The notes: generated by a model from the sequence alone, not told the origin. 47,825 nt of DNA from Pseudomonadales bacterium (GCA_028281635.1 JANQJM010000087.1:1-47825); one strand, 5' to 3'. Positions 16,558 to 27,059 are shown, counted from the stretch's first letter. Numbers and translations are program-made.

Positions 16558-17889
16558 TTAACACTCTTGGAAGGTTTGTTGCCAGTGGCTTGCACGTTGC
16601 TTGATATACGGCAGGTCTAATGTCACCAGTTCACCGTTACGCAACAACTCACCACCGCCACACCACACATCAGACACGTGATGGGCCTGCACGGCATAGG
16701 CTAAATGGGAAATGACATTGTTGACAGGAATAGTGCTGAGGTTATCAAGATTTACAGCTGCGATATCAGCATATTTACCTATCTCTAACGATCCAATATC
16801 TCCATCCAGGCCCATGGCTCGAGCGGCGTTAATCGTCGCCATCTCCAGTGCAGCGGCAGCGGGCAAGGCCTGCGGATCTTCGGCCACAGCTTTCGCTACC
16901 ATGGCTGCAAGCTGCAGTTCGCCAAACATGTCCAGGTCATTGTTACTTGCTGCTCCGTCAGTGCCCAGTGCAACGTTGACACCAGTCTGGCGCAGTTTTT
17001 CAACTTCACACAATCCGCTGGCTAGTTTTAGATTGGACGATGGGCAATGAATGACACTTGCCCCTTGTTCCGCCAACATTTGCATCTCTTCACTATTGAG
17101 CTGGGTTGCATGAATGTTCACCAGGCGCGGACCAACCAGGTTCAAATCAGCCATACGCTGCAAAGGGCGTCTGCCATCAGCAGCAAGTGCGTCAGTGATT
17201 TCCTGTGCTGTCTCATGCATGTGGATATGAATGGGTACATCCAGTTCATTGGCCAGGGCGGCAAGCTTAATCAAGGGTTCGTCGGATACCGTGTAGGGAG
17301 CGTGCGGACCGAAGGCAGTGTGAACCAGTTCGCTGCTGCGGTAATCGTCATGCAATTGGGTAGCCTTAGCGATGTACTCATCGGCGTCCTGTGCCCAGGC
17401 GGTCGGAAAATCTAAAACCGGACTGGCGAGTTGCACGCGCATCTTGCTTTCCAGGCAGGCCTTGGCTACTTCATCAGGGAAGAAGTACATATCGGCAAAG
17501 CAGGTGGTGCCGCCCGAGATCATCTCGGCCATGGCTAACAGAGTGCCATCTCGGACGAACTCTCGACTCACATATTGGCCTTCCAGCGGCCAGATGCGAT
17601 CCTCCAGCCATTGTTTGAGAGGTATGTCGTCAGCGATACCGCGAAACAGCGCCATCGGCGAGTGACCATGAGCGTTCACCAATCCTGGAATCAAAGCCTG
17701 TGTATCCAGAGCAATCGACTCCCTGGGGTTAAAGCGTTGGTTAATCTCGCTGCGGGGTGCTAAAGCCACTATGCGTTGGTTTCTGATGGCAATCGCATGA
17801 TCCGTTAATACGGTATTGGATGGGACAACTGGAACGATCCAGGGTGCCGAGATAATCAGATCTGCTTCCGATGCATTGCCTTCACTCAC
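16558..17889 (-). CDS. TRZ/ATZ-family amidohydrolase, likely 5'-methylthioadenosine/SAH deaminase
   Basis: This is a metal-dependent deaminase of the amidohydrolase superfamily. The 443 residues contain the metal ligands HxH in [10 protein letters not shown] (H74, H76), a second histidine region [11 protein letters not shown], an INIHATQL-like segment, [12 protein letters not shown], and the catalytic Asp in [15 protein letters not shown]. In Pseudomonas the gene at this position (next to ubiG and gyrA) is an MTA deaminase that feeds methylthioinosine salvage, so I infer that substrate class. The start is GTG 17889 with GGGAG nine bases before it. The partner gene mtnA, found here in Pseudomonas, is absent. 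It heads the minus-strand operon with ubiG. Confidence 0.88.
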   Translation of the reverse strand: MSEGNASEADLIISAPWIVPVVPSNTVLTDHAIAIRNQRIVALAPRSEINQRFNPRESIALDTQALIPGLVNAHGHSPMALFRGIADDIPLKQWLEDRIWPLEGQYVSREFVRDGTLLAMAEMISGGTTCFADMYFFPDEVAKACLESKMRVQLASPVLDFPTAWAQDADEYIAKATQLHDDYRSSELVHTAFGPHAPYTVSDEPLIKLAALANELDVPIHIHMHETAQEITDALAADGRRPLQRMADLNLVGPRLVNIHATQLNSEEMQMLAEQGASVIHCPSSNLKLASGLCEVEKLRQTGVNVALGTDGAASNNDLDMFGELQLAAMVAKAVAEDPQALPAAAALEMATINAARAMGLDGDIGSLEIGKYADIAAVNLDNLSTIPVNNVISHLAYAVQAHHVSDVWCGGGELLRNGELVTLDLPYIKQRASHWQQTFQEC

Positions 17890-18263
17890 GCTGTGTTTCT
17901 CCCTTTTTTAGCTCTGATTCTGGTGATTTTTTGTACATGAAAAGTGGGGCAGGATTATACCCATTAAGCGCTCAAATAGCGCCCCTAATTCTGCCTCCAT
18001 CATCACTCTGTAAGACATTGATATACAAGCACTAATTATCGAATAAATTCCGCATTTAGGGTGTCAATTTGGGGCGACTTTATGCTAGAATTCTTTCCAT
18101 AAAAACCGGCTCAAATTTGCACGCAAATAGCCAAAAAACCAGGACCGAAAGCAACCATCTTGTCGTTTGTAACCTTGCTAGATTTTCCAGCTATCCAAAC
18201 CAGTCAATTACAGCTTACATCGCGCCGCGCTCTGCTCGCCGTATTCTAGGAATTCAGTAATCC
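17890..18263. other. Intergenic region with divergent promoters (amidohydrolase / gyrA)
   Basis: About 370 bases separate two divergent starts. The plus side carries the gyrA promoter at 18062-18091 and a leader of roughly 165 bases. The open frame at 18069-18260 has no ribosome site or protein-like composition and I do not call it a gene. No hairpin with a T tract is seen. Confidence 0.5.
18062..18091 (+). promoter_or_regulatory. Probable gyrA promoter
   Basis: TGCTAGAAT at 18083-18091 is a good extended -10 element, and TGTCAA at 18062-18067 is a weak -35 element at 18-bp spacing. The predicted transcript starts near 18098, leaving a leader of about 165 bases before the gyrA ATG. Confidence 0.5.
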
Positions 18264-20921
18264 ATGTCTGACTTTGCTAAGCAGGTCTTGCCTGTTGCCT
18301 TAGAAAGTGAAATGCGTGAGTCCTATCTCGCTTACGCTATGAGCGTAATAGTGGGCAGGGCATTGCCTGACGTGCGTGATGGATTAAAGCCGGTACACCG
18401 TCGTGTGCTGTTCGCAATGAATGTCCTATCCAATGACTACAACAAGCCCTATAAGAAATCGGCGCGTGTGGTGGGCGATGTCATTGGTAAATACCACCCC
18501 CACGGCGACAGCGCTGTGTACGACACCATTGTGCGTATGGCTCAGGACTTCTCCTTACGCTATCCCTTGGTAGATGGTCAGGGCAATTTTGGTTCGATAG
18601 ATGGTGATGCTGCGGCGGCAATGCGATACACCGAGATTCGCATGTCGAAAATCGCCCACGACCTGTTGGCGGATCTCGACAAGGAAACTGTCGACTTCTC
18701 GCCAAACTATGACGGTACGGAAGAAATCCCCGATGTGCTGCCGACCCAGGTTCCCAGTCTGCTGGTTAATGGTTCGTCGGGTATTGCTGTGGGTATGGCG
18801 ACCAACATACCCCCACACAATCTCACTGAAGTTATCAATGGGGCGATAGCACTTCTGGACAATCCGGACATCGAAGTCGATGGCCTGATGGAGTATATCG
18901 AGGGCCCGGATTTCCCAACGGCAGGCATTATCAATGGCAAGGCCGGCATCGTGCAGGCCTATCGCACCGGCCGTGGCAGAATCTATGTTCGTGCCAGGGC
19001 TGAGATCATTGAGAGTGAAAAGTCCGGCAAAGAAAGCATTATCGTCACCGAGATCCCTTACCAACTCAATAAGGCCAAGCTCATTGAACGTATTGCCGAG
19101 TTGGTTAAAGAGAAAAAACTTGAAGGCATTACCGAGCTTCGCGACGAATCAGACAAGGATGGTTTGCGAATCGTTATCGAATTGCGTAAAGGTGAAATGG
19201 GTGATGTGGTTCTGAACAATCTCTACGCCCAAACCCAGATGCAGTCGGTGTTCGGCATCAATATGGTGGCACTGGTTGATGGTCAGCCACGTTTACTCAA
19301 CCTGAAGGAAATGCTTGAAGCCTTCCTGCGCCATCGCCGGGAAGTTGTTTCCAGACGGACTGCCTATTTGCTCCGCAAAGCGCGCGAGCGTGGCCATATT
19401 CTGGAAGGTCTGGCTGTTGCGTTAGCCAATATTGATGCAGTTATTGAACTCATCAAGGGTTCACCAACCTCTGCTGAGGCAAAGGAAAAACTGCTGGCTC
19501 GCGCCTGGAAATCAGACAGCGTATTAGAAATGTTAGGGGAAGTTGGGTCTGATGCCTGCCGTCCCGATGGACTGGAAGAGCAATATGGCCTTAAAGATGC
19601 TGACTATTTCCTTTCGCCAGATCAGGCCCAGGCTATTCTCGAATTGCGTTTGCATAGATTAACTGGTCTGGAACACGAGAAACTCATTTCTGACTACAAA
19701 GAATTGCTGAAGCAGATTGCTGACTATCTCGACATTCTTGAGAACCAGTCGCGACTGCTTTCTGTAGTGCGTGGAGAATTGGAAGCGGTCAACAAGGAAT
19801 ACGGTGACGAGCGCCGTACTGAGATCGTTGGCTCACAGCAAGATCTGACCATGGAAGACCTGATCTCGGAAGAAGATAGGGTAGTCACCATTTCTCAAGG
19901 TGGTTATGCCAAGTCGCAACCATTGGCGGATTACTCTGCGCAACGTCGTGGCGGTATGGGTAAGTCGGCAGCCAGTGTGAAAGACGAAGATTTTGTCGAA
20001 CATCTTCTTATAGCAAATACCCATGACACACTGCTGTGTTTCAGCAGTGTGGGTAAAGTTTATTGGATAAAAGTCTTTCAGATTCCAGTGGCAAGCAGAA
20101 CTTCACGGGGTAAACCTATCGTGAATATTCTGCCTCTGGAAGAAAACGAACGTATCACCAATATGCTGCCGGTGAGTGAATATACCGATAATCATTTTGT
20201 GTTCATGGCAACGGCCAATGGCACAGTGAAAAAAACAGCGCTAACCAATTTTGCGCGCCAGCGCAGCGTTGGCTTGCGAGCCATCGAATTGGAGGAAGGA
20301 GACGAGTTAGTCGGCACCGCCATTACCGATGGTGAGCGCGACGTGATGTTGGTTAGCAGCAGTGGTAAGGCCATTCGATTCGCAGAGGGCGATGTGCGCC
20401 CTATGGGTCGCACAGCACGAGGTGTACGCGGGATCAAGATGGCTGATGGCTACCGCATGATTGCGCTCATCATTCCCGAGCAGGATCTACAAATATTGAC
20501 TGTGAGTGAGAATGGCTATGGTAAGCGCACGCGCACCGAAGAGTTTCCTGTCTATGGCCGCGGTGGTCAGGGTGTGATTGCCATGCAGGCCAGTGACCGC
20601 AATGGCTCGGTTGTGGGAGCAGCGCAGGTGGCAGATAGTGATGAAATCATGCTGATCTCAGACAAGGGCACTTTGGTACGCACCCGCGTGGAAGAAGTGT
20701 CCGTGCAAGGTCGAAACACACAAGGTGTACGACTCATTCGATTAAAGGAAGGCGAGAAGCTGGTCGGCCTGGAAAGAGTTGAGGAACCCGATGAAGTCGA
20801 TACTGACTCAGATTCCCAAATTCTTCAGGCAAACGGAGACGGCAGTCAGGTAACTGAACAAACAGCCCAGGCTGACTCAGCAGATGCCAGTGACGAAAGC
20901 GACGGTGATTCGGAAGAGTAG
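18264..20921 (+). CDS. gyrA: DNA gyrase subunit A
   Basis: GyrA carries the breakage-reunion domain of gyrase, which introduces negative supercoils. The 885-residue protein has the winged-helix region with [14 protein letters not shown], the catalytic tyrosine in [10 protein letters not shown] (about residue 122), and the C-terminal beta-pinwheel with the GyrA box QRRGGMG near 559-565. In the quinolone-resistance region, the positions equal to E. coli Ser83 and Asp87 are Ser and Asp, so nothing here suggests target-site resistance. The tail (last 45 residues) is acidic, rich in Asp, Ser and Gln. It heads the run towards pheA and aroA. The Pseudomonas neighbour serC is missing between gyrA and pheA. 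Confidence 0.98.
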   Translation: MSDFAKQVLPVALESEMRESYLAYAMSVIVGRALPDVRDGLKPVHRRVLFAMNVLSNDYNKPYKKSARVVGDVIGKYHPHGDSAVYDTIVRMAQDFSLRYPLVDGQGNFGSIDGDAAAAMRYTEIRMSKIAHDLLADLDKETVDFSPNYDGTEEIPDVLPTQVPSLLVNGSSGIAVGMATNIPPHNLTEVINGAIALLDNPDIEVDGLMEYIEGPDFPTAGIINGKAGIVQAYRTGRGRIYVRARAEIIESEKSGKESIIVTEIPYQLNKAKLIERIAELVKEKKLEGITELRDESDKDGLRIVIELRKGEMGDVVLNNLYAQTQMQSVFGINMVALVDGQPRLLNLKEMLEAFLRHRREVVSRRTAYLLRKARERGHILEGLAVALANIDAVIELIKGSPTSAEAKEKLLARAWKSDSVLEMLGEVGSDACRPDGLEEQYGLKDADYFLSPDQAQAILELRLHRLTGLEHEKLISDYKELLKQIADYLDILENQSRLLSVVRGELEAVNKEYGDERRTEIVGSQQDLTMEDLISEEDRVVTISQGGYAKSQPLADYSAQRRGGMGKSAASVKDEDFVEHLLIANTHDTLLCFSSVGKVYWIKVFQIPVASRTSRGKPIVNILPLEENERITNMLPVSEYTDNHFVFMATANGTVKKTALTNFARQRSVGLRAIELEEGDELVGTAITDGERDVMLVSSSGKAIRFAEGDVRPMGRTARGVRGIKMADGYRMIALIIPEQDLQILTVSENGYGKRTRTEEFPVYGRGGQGVIAMQASDRNGSVVGAAQVADSDEIMLISDKGTLVRTRVEEVSVQGRNTQGVRLIRLKEGEKLVGLERVEEPDEVDTDSDSQILQANGDGSQVTEQTAQADSADASDESDGDSEE

Positions 20922-20988
20922 CTGTCGGGATGCGCAGCGCCTACTTACCCATATCCCCACAAAGTAGGCAAGGAACTCACAAGTAGAC

Positions 20989-21816
20989 ATGACTAAAACG
21001 GTCGCATATCTGGGGCCTCAGGGTACTTTTTCCCAGGCTGCCCTGCTGAATCATTTCGGTACCGATGTGAAGCAGCATCCTTGCGGATCAATCGATGAAG
21101 TATTTGCCGCCACCGAACAGGGACTGGCCGATGCAGGTGTCGTGCCGGTAGAAAATTCCACCGAGGGTATCGTTAACAACACGCAGGATTGCCTGGTGGA
21201 TTCTTCGTTGTTGATCGTTGGCGAGGAGGTTGTACCGATAGAGCATCATTTGCTGGTCTCTGCGGAAAAAATCGATATGCCTATTAAGGTGATCGCTTCG
21301 CATAAACAATCTTTGGCGCAATGCAGGCAATGGATAGCTGAGCATTATCCTGAAGCTGAGTTGCTGGAGTGTGCCAGCAATGCCGATGCTGCCAGACAGG
21401 TAGATGCTGAACGTGGGGTGGTTGCTATAGCTGGCCGCTTGGCAGCTAAGAGTTATCAGCTCGCAATCAAAACCCGGGGTATTCAGGATCAAGACCACAA
21501 TAGCACTCGTTTCTTGGTACTTGCTAATGAGCCTTGTGCTCCAAGTGGAAAAGATAAAACTAGTATTCTGGTATACACAGAAAACAAGCCCGGGGCCTTA
21601 TTTCGGGTGCTCGAGCCATTCGAGAATCTGCAGGTGAGCCTTACCAAGATTGATTCCAGGCCGTCGAAAAAAGAAGCCTGGGAATACGTGTTCTTTATCG
21701 ACTTTGAGGGGCACCAGCAGGACTCATCCATTGTTGAGCTATTCGAGCGATTGCAAGAGCGCACACAGTTGGTGAAGATTCTAGGCTCTTACCCAGTTTA
21801 CTCTCTCGACGATTAG
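20989..21816 (+). CDS. pheA: Monofunctional prephenate dehydratase
   Basis: The enzyme turns prephenate into phenylpyruvate for phenylalanine. The 275 residues begin directly with the dehydratase domain (VAYLGPQGTFSQAAL at 5-19). The catalytic TRF motif is in DHNSTRFLVLA, and an ACT domain follows from about 195 with GALFRVLEPF and DSRPSK, the phenylalanine-sensing elements. Most gammaproteobacterial PheA proteins (P-proteins) carry an N-terminal chorismate mutase domain of about 90 residues. Here it is absent, and the 67 bases between gyrA and this ATG leave no space for it. An AroQ-type chorismate mutase must therefore be encoded elsewhere. The downstream gene starts 14 bases later. Confidence 0.95.
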   Translation: MTKTVAYLGPQGTFSQAALLNHFGTDVKQHPCGSIDEVFAATEQGLADAGVVPVENSTEGIVNNTQDCLVDSSLLIVGEEVVPIEHHLLVSAEKIDMPIKVIASHKQSLAQCRQWIAEHYPEAELLECASNADAARQVDAERGVVAIAGRLAAKSYQLAIKTRGIQDQDHNSTRFLVLANEPCAPSGKDKTSILVYTENKPGALFRVLEPFENLQVSLTKIDSRPSKKEAWEYVFFIDFEGHQQDSSIVELFERLQERTQLVKILGSYPVYSLDD

Positions 21817-21829
21817 CGGCAGCAACAAC

Positions 21830-24046
21830 GTGTCCGACTTGGCAAGCAAGACAATACTTTTCGTTGGTCTGGGTTTGATCGGAGGCAGTCTGGCGCGCGC
21901 TCTCCGCGAACGCAATCCTGCGCAAAAGCTTCTCGCCACCGATACCGATCAGTCTGCCCTGGACGCCGCCATGCAACAGGGAGCAATCGATCGGGTGGGA
22001 AGCCTGCAGCAGTTGGCTCCTGCTGCTGATATCTGCGTGCTCGCCACTCCGCCACTGGCTCTCATCGATCTTATTCCTGAAGTCGCCTCGCTGTGTCCCG
22101 CGCATACGGTGTTCACCGATGTCGGCAGCGTTAAATCTCATGTGCTGCCTGCAATAGACGCCCAAACGGAGACTTTTGCCGGGAATTTTGTTCTGGGTCA
22201 TCCTATCGCTGGATCAGAACAGTCGGGTTTTCAGGCGGCCTCGAAAGATCTATTCAAGGGTAGGAAGACAATCTTATGTCCGCTGGAGCGAAACTCAACG
22301 GCAGCAATTGCTCAGATTAATGAGTTTTGGCGACAGGTTGGCGCCGATGTTATCGGAATGACGCCGGAGCGACATGATCAGGTGCTCGCGGCTACCAGTC
22401 ATCTGCCACATCTGCTGGCATTCGCCATCGTGGATGTTTTGCTTCATCAGGAACAAAGCGATGATATCTTCCGTTATGCCGCAGGTGGGTTCGCCGATTT
22501 TAGCCGTGTAGCATCCAGTGATAGCACGATGTGGTCGGATATTTTTGTCGCGAATGCGCAAGCCACAGAAACTGTTTTAGACGATTACATCGACGCGCTG
22601 CGTTCATTGAAAGAGTCAATCAATAGTAGGGACAGAGCGGCACTGCGTGAAGTTTTTAATCGTGCCAAACAAACGCGAGATCGATTCATCCATAACCATT
22701 ACCAGGGAAATTCACTACAAACAGTGTCAGACAACTTGATAACATTTAAAACCGCGCCAGGTGGCACTATTTCTGGTTCATTACGGGTACCAGGAGACAA
22801 ATCTATTTCTCATCGATCCGTAATTTTTGGTGCTCTGGCTGATGGTATTACCAAAGTCAGTGGATTTCTTGAAGGTGAAGATGCACTTAAGACGGTGGCA
22901 GCATTTCGTGAGATGGGAGTCACTATTGTCGGCCCAGACAAAGGTGAGATGACAATCTACGGCGTGGGCAAAGAAGGCTTGCAAGCACCCAGGATTCCAT
23001 TGGATATGGGTAATTCCGGAACCGCGATGCGTTTGATGGCGGGTCTACTCGCCGCCCAGGCTTTCGATTCTGAACTGTTTGGTGATGAATCTTTAAACTC
23101 TCGTCCCATGGGCCGAATTGCGGATCCACTTCTTACTATGGGTGCCGCCATTGAGACCGACAGCGACGGCACGCCGCCTCTCAAGATTGAGGGTAAGAAA
23201 CTGCGGGGAACTCAGTACGACATGCCAGTTGCCAGCGCGCAGGTGAAATCCTGTCTGCTGTTGGCAGGCCTGTTCGCGGAAGGAACCACTTCAGTCACTG
23301 AACCTGCAATCTGTCGCGATCACACAGAACGCATGCTGAAAGGTTTCGGCTATACGATTGAAGGCGGCTATCCCGGAAGCACCGTGAGCGTGCAGGGTGG
23401 CCAACGACTCGCGGCGGCTTCGATTGATGTGCCGGCCGATATCTCTTCGGCAGCATTCTTTCTGGTAGCTGCATCGATCGCGCCTGACTCAGACTTACTG
23501 CTTGAACATGTGGGAATCAATCCAACCCGCATCGGCGTTATCAATATATTGCGCGACATGGGAGCCGCTATAAGCTTCGAGAACCAACAGGAAGTAGGGG
23601 GTGAGCCGGTGGCGGACATTCGGGTGAAATCCAGCAGGCTCCATGGCATTGAGATACCCAAGGATCAAGTACCGTTGGCTATCGATGAATTTCCTGTGCT
23701 GTTTGTGGCGGCCGCCTGTGCCGAAGGTGAAACAGTGCTGCGTGGTGCGGAAGAATTGCGAGTAAAGGAGAGCGATAGAATCGACGCCATGGCGACTGGG
23801 CTGAAAACTCTGGGAGTGGAGATTGAAACCTTTCCTGATGGCATTCGCATAGTAGGTGGCAAGTTTGGAGGAGGTAAGATCGATAGCCTTGGTGACCATC
23901 GCATAGCGATGGCTTTTGCGGTGGCAGGCCTGCGTGCGGAAGATGCCATTGAGATAGTCAATGCGCAGAATGTGGCAACGTCGTTTCCAGGGTTTGCGTC
24001 ACTGGCTAATGCAGTCGGCTTCAAACTAACTGAGTTGGCGGTTTAG
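21830..24046 (+). CDS. aroA: Fused prephenate dehydrogenase / 3-phosphoshikimate 1-carboxyvinyltransferase
   Basis: This is a 738-residue bifunctional protein. Residues 1-290 are prephenate dehydrogenase (TyrA), with the NAD loop VGLGLIGGS at 12-20 and GHPIAGSEQSGF. Residues from about 305 are EPSP synthase (AroA), which joins shikimate-3-phosphate and PEP. The AroA part has GDKSISHRS, SAQVK, RDHTER and NPTR, the set seen in class II enzymes such as that of Agrobacterium CP4. Where CP4 has the resistance-linked alanine (NAAT), this protein has glycine (NSGT). The same fusion is known in Pseudomonas. The start is GTG 21830, and the stop TAG overlaps the GTG of cmk. Confidence 0.95.
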   Translation: MSDLASKTILFVGLGLIGGSLARALRERNPAQKLLATDTDQSALDAAMQQGAIDRVGSLQQLAPAADICVLATPPLALIDLIPEVASLCPAHTVFTDVGSVKSHVLPAIDAQTETFAGNFVLGHPIAGSEQSGFQAASKDLFKGRKTILCPLERNSTAAIAQINEFWRQVGADVIGMTPERHDQVLAATSHLPHLLAFAIVDVLLHQEQSDDIFRYAAGGFADFSRVASSDSTMWSDIFVANAQATETVLDDYIDALRSLKESINSRDRAALREVFNRAKQTRDRFIHNHYQGNSLQTVSDNLITFKTAPGGTISGSLRVPGDKSISHRSVIFGALADGITKVSGFLEGEDALKTVAAFREMGVTIVGPDKGEMTIYGVGKEGLQAPRIPLDMGNSGTAMRLMAGLLAAQAFDSELFGDESLNSRPMGRIADPLLTMGAAIETDSDGTPPLKIEGKKLRGTQYDMPVASAQVKSCLLLAGLFAEGTTSVTEPAICRDHTERMLKGFGYTIEGGYPGSTVSVQGGQRLAAASIDVPADISSAAFFLVAASIAPDSDLLLEHVGINPTRIGVINILRDMGAAISFENQQEVGGEPVADIRVKSSRLHGIEIPKDQVPLAIDEFPVLFVAAACAEGETVLRGAEELRVKESDRIDAMATGLKTLGVEIETFPDGIRIVGGKFGGGKIDSLGDHRIAMAFAVAGLRAEDAIEIVNAQNVATSFPGFASLANAVGFKLTELAV

Positions 24047-24720
24047 TGGACTCTTCGGTTCCCGTCATAGCCGTAGATGGCCCGTCAGGCACAGGCAAAG
24101 GCACTATCGCTGCCCATATCGCGCAAACTCTGGGATTTCACTTGCTGGACAGCGGCGCGCTCTACCGAATCCTGGGCATCGCCGTGCTGAAGTCCGGTAC
24201 TGACCTCAATGATGGGCCAGCGGTTGCTGAACTGGCCAGCAGCTTGGATATTGCGTTCAGTCCCACAGAGCCCGGAGTTGTGTTGCTCAATGGGGAAGAT
24301 GTCTCCGTGCAGATTCGGACCGATGAGGGTAGTGACATGGCCTCACGGGTAGGAGCCATTCCGGAAGCCAGACAGGCCTTGATGCAACGCCAGTTGGATT
24401 TTCGCAAATCACCTGGTTTAGTCGCCGATGGCAGGGACATGGGCACCGTGGTTTTTCCCGATGCACTGCTCAAAATCTACCTGACTGCGAGCCCGGAAGA
24501 GAGAGCTCGAAGGCGATATAAGCAGTTGATAGATAAGGGTATTGGTGCTATCCTGCCCGCCCTTTTGCAGGACCTGAAAGAGCGTGATGCGCGCGATAGT
24601 GAGCGCAAAATATCACCTCTGATACCAGCATCCGATGCCATCGTTTTAGACACCACAGAGTTGTCTGAGGAACAGGTGACGGAGCGGGTAATGAAATTGG
24701 TTCATACCGCGCTGAACTGA
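24046..24720 (+). CDS. cmk: Cytidylate kinase
   Basis: Cmk phosphorylates CMP and dCMP to the diphosphates. The 224-residue protein has the P-loop AVDGPSGTGKGTIAAHIA at about 9-26 and the family segment LLDSGALYRILGIA. DGRDMGTVVFPDA follows, with the lid ERARRRYKQL and ERDARDSERKISPL near the end. The GTG start shares its G with the stop of the tyrA-aroA gene, a strong sign of translational coupling. rpsA follows after a 160-base gap with its own promoter, as in most Gammaproteobacteria. Confidence 0.96.
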   Translation: MDSSVPVIAVDGPSGTGKGTIAAHIAQTLGFHLLDSGALYRILGIAVLKSGTDLNDGPAVAELASSLDIAFSPTEPGVVLLNGEDVSVQIRTDEGSDMASRVGAIPEARQALMQRQLDFRKSPGLVADGRDMGTVVFPDALLKIYLTASPEERARRRYKQLIDKGIGAILPALLQDLKERDARDSERKISPLIPASDAIVLDTTELSEEQVTERVMKLVHTALN

Positions 24721-24805
24721 CGCAGCTCAGTACAGGCCGGCAAGAGGATGGTGGTTCCGGCTTGTGACACCAGCAAAAGCGAGCCTCGAATCTAATATAA
24801 CTGAC

Positions 24806-24834
24806 CCATGATTGCTGGATCATGGTCTTATAAT
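24806..24834 (+). promoter_or_regulatory. rpsA promoter with an operator-like inverted repeat
   Basis: TATAAT lies at 24829-24834. Just upstream is a perfect 7-bp inverted repeat, CCATGAT (24806-24812) with ATCATGG (24819-24825), which covers the spacer and -35 zone. No TTGACA-like hexamer is present. A second A/T-rich -10-like run (TTATAA) follows near 24854. The repeat could bind a regulator. Confidence 0.5.
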
Positions 24835-24881
24835 GTGCTTTATAAATACATTATAACTATTTGAAATATTTGGATTAATTA

Positions 24882-26558
24882 ATGAGTGATAGTTTTGCAG
24901 ATCTGTTCGAACAGAGTCTGAACGAAATCGACATGACCCCGGGTGCCATCGTAACTGGCACCGTCATTGATATAGACACCGACTGGGTCACTGTCCACGC
25001 TGGACTGAAATCTGAAGGTGTTATTCCCCGTACACAATTTTTAGACGAACAAGGCAACCTGTCCCTGGAAGTAGGGGACGAGGTGAAGGTAGCGCTGGAG
25101 ACTGTCGAAGACGGTTTCGGCGAGACCCGACTGTCCAGAGAGAAGGCCAAGCGCGCCGAATCCTGGATGGAACTGGAAGCTGCCTACGAAAAGAACGATA
25201 TCGTCACCGGCATCATCAACGGCAAGGTGAAGGGTGGTTTCACAGTCGATCTGAACAACATCCGGGCCTTCTTGCCCGGTTCTCTGGTGGATGTGCGCCC
25301 GGTACGCGACACCCTGCATCTGGAAGGTCAGGAATTGGAATTCCGCCTGATCAAGTTGGATCGCAAGCGCAACAACGTCGTTGTTTCTCGACGCGCTGTA
25401 TTGGAATCAGTCAGCTCTGAAGAGCGCGATGCACTGCTCGAGAAGTTGCAAGAAGGCATGTCAGTTAAGGGCATCGTGAAAAACCTGACTGACTACGGTG
25501 CTTTCGTTGACCTCGGCGGCGTCGACGGTCTACTCCACATTACCGACATGTCCTGGAAGCGTATCAAGCACCCCAGCGAAATAGTCAATGTTGGCGATGA
25601 AATTGACGTAAAAGTCTTGAAGTACGATCGCGAGCGTAATCGTGTTTCACTGGGTCTGAAGCAATTGGGCGAGGATCCCTGGGTTGCCATTAAGCAGCGT
25701 TACCCTGAAAACACCCGTGTCAAAGCAGTCGTCACTAATCTTACCGACTACGGTTGTTTTGCTGAGTTGGAGGAAGGTGTCGAAGGTTTGGTCCACGTCT
25801 CTGAGATGGATTGGACCAATAAGAATATTCACCCAAGCAAAGTCGTGCAGCTAGGTGACGAAGTGGAAGTCATGGTGCTGGACATCGATGAAGAGCGTCG
25901 TCGCATCTCGCTTGGTATCAAGCAATGTTTTCAGAATCCATGGGATGGCTTCGCTGAAAACTTCAAGAAAGGTGACAAGATCTCTGGCAGCATTAAGTCG
26001 ATTACAGACTTCGGTATCTTTATCGGCCTGGATGGCAATATAGATGGCCTGGTTCATCTGTCAGATATTTCCTGGGATGAAGCTGGCGAAGAAGCGGTTC
26101 GTAACTACAAGAAGGGTGATGAGATAGAAACAGTAATTCTGTCTATTGATCCAGAACGTGAACGCATCTCGCTGGGCATCAAACAACTCGCAGATGATCC
26201 ATTCATGAACTACGCTTCTGAATTCGAGAAGGGTAGTATCGTTAAAGGTACAGTGACTGAACTTGATGCAAAGTCAGCCGTAGTCAACCTGCAAGATGGT
26301 GTCGATGCAGTACTACGGGCCTCTGAAATCAGCAGAGACAAAGTAGAAGATGCAAGGAATGCGCTGAAAGAAGGTGATGAAATTGATGTGAAAGTTGTGA
26401 GCATCGATCGCAAGAACCGAGTTATCAGTGTTTCCATCAAAGCAATTGAGATTGATGATGAGAAAGCAGCGATTCAAGAGCACAGAAGTCAGGAAGGCAG
26501 CGATGTGTCTCCAGGCACCATTGGTGACTTGATCAAAGCTGAAATGGACAAGAGCTAA
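24882..26558 (+). CDS. rpsA: 30S ribosomal protein S1
   Basis: S1 binds mRNA leaders and helps the 30S subunit start translation. The 558-residue protein carries six S1 RNA-binding repeats at about 21-87, 105-171, 192-260, 277-347, 364-434 and 451-520. They are recognised by repeats of [13 protein letters not shown] and RISLGIKQ. The first two bind the ribosome and the others bind mRNA. No Shine-Dalgarno sequence stands before the ATG; the leader is A/T-rich instead, which matches the S1-dependent, autoregulated start known for this gene in E. coli. ihfB follows 78 bases downstream, the standard order. Confidence 0.98.
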   Translation: MSDSFADLFEQSLNEIDMTPGAIVTGTVIDIDTDWVTVHAGLKSEGVIPRTQFLDEQGNLSLEVGDEVKVALETVEDGFGETRLSREKAKRAESWMELEAAYEKNDIVTGIINGKVKGGFTVDLNNIRAFLPGSLVDVRPVRDTLHLEGQELEFRLIKLDRKRNNVVVSRRAVLESVSSEERDALLEKLQEGMSVKGIVKNLTDYGAFVDLGGVDGLLHITDMSWKRIKHPSEIVNVGDEIDVKVLKYDRERNRVSLGLKQLGEDPWVAIKQRYPENTRVKAVVTNLTDYGCFAELEEGVEGLVHVSEMDWTNKNIHPSKVVQLGDEVEVMVLDIDEERRRISLGIKQCFQNPWDGFAENFKKGDKISGSIKSITDFGIFIGLDGNIDGLVHLSDISWDEAGEEAVRNYKKGDEIETVILSIDPERERISLGIKQLADDPFMNYASEFEKGSIVKGTVTELDAKSAVVNLQDGVDAVLRASEISRDKVEDARNALKEGDEIDVKVVSIDRKNRVISVSIKAIEIDDEKAAIQEHRSQEGSDVSPGTIGDLIKAEMDKS

Positions 26559-26636
26559 GCTTAGCGATTAGCCAGCCAGCAACTAATACGAAGAGCGCAC
26601 TAGAGCGCGAGCGGTAAACAGGTACAGGGGATAATA

Positions 26637-26939
26637 ATGACGAAGTCTGAACTGATAGATCGCATCGCTAGTAAACAAACTCAGCTTTCTTCAAAAGATG
26701 TTGAGCTGGCCGTTAAAGCTGTTATCGAGTACATGTCGCAGGTGCTCTCGGAAGGTGGTCGCATTGAAATTCGGGGCTTTGGCAGTTTTTCATTGCACTA
26801 CCGTGTGCCAAGAATTGGTCGCAATCCAAAGACGGGGACTCCAGTTGCTCTTAGCGGAAAGTATGTGCCGCACTTCAAACCCGGAAAGGAGTTGCGTGAC
26901 CGCGTCAACAACAGCATGCTAGCGGAGCAGCAGATTTAG
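26637..26939 (+). CDS. ihfB: Integration host factor subunit beta
   Basis: IHF-beta pairs with IHF-alpha (also in this window, at 42989) to form a sequence-specific DNA-bending protein. The 100 residues show the HU/IHF fold: helices at 3-40 ([21 protein letters not shown]), the [16 protein letters not shown] body, and the intercalating proline in the beta arm, [14 protein letters not shown]. The start is ATG 26637, with AGGGG about nine bases before it. A strong terminator stands 30 bases after the stop. It follows rpsA as in most Gammaproteobacteria. Confidence 0.97.
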   Translation: MTKSELIDRIASKQTQLSSKDVELAVKAVIEYMSQVLSEGGRIEIRGFGSFSLHYRVPRIGRNPKTGTPVALSGKYVPHFKPGKELRDRVNNSMLAEQQI

Positions 26940-26970
26940 CTGCCTGCTCCCAAGCAATAAGCTCACTGAC

Positions 26971-27006
26971 GAACGGCATGGCCCTCTGGGTTATGCCGTT
27001 TTTTCG
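26971..27006 (+). terminator. Rho-independent terminator after ihfB
   Basis: AACGGCAT (26972-26979) pairs with ATGCCGTT (26993-27000), and the right arm runs into a T tract (TTTTTT with the arm's last two bases). It separates rpsA-ihfB from lapAB. Confidence 0.88.
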
Positions 27007-27059
27007 TTTTGGCTATACCGCTCAATCGATTAAAGGAATAACAAGCAAGCTCAAAACCA

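Noticed and set aside
18069-18260. 63-residue ORF in the gyrA leader
   Set aside because: No ribosome site, low-complexity translation and overlap with the probable gyrA leader RNA.
18500-18530. Possible quinolone-resistance change in GyrA
   Set aside because: The positions matching E. coli Ser83 and Asp87 are Ser and Asp, the sensitive state.
20939-20969. Terminator between gyrA and pheA
   Set aside because: GCCTACTT/AAGTAGGC forms an 8-bp stem with a 15-nt loop but no T tract follows; only a weak hairpin.
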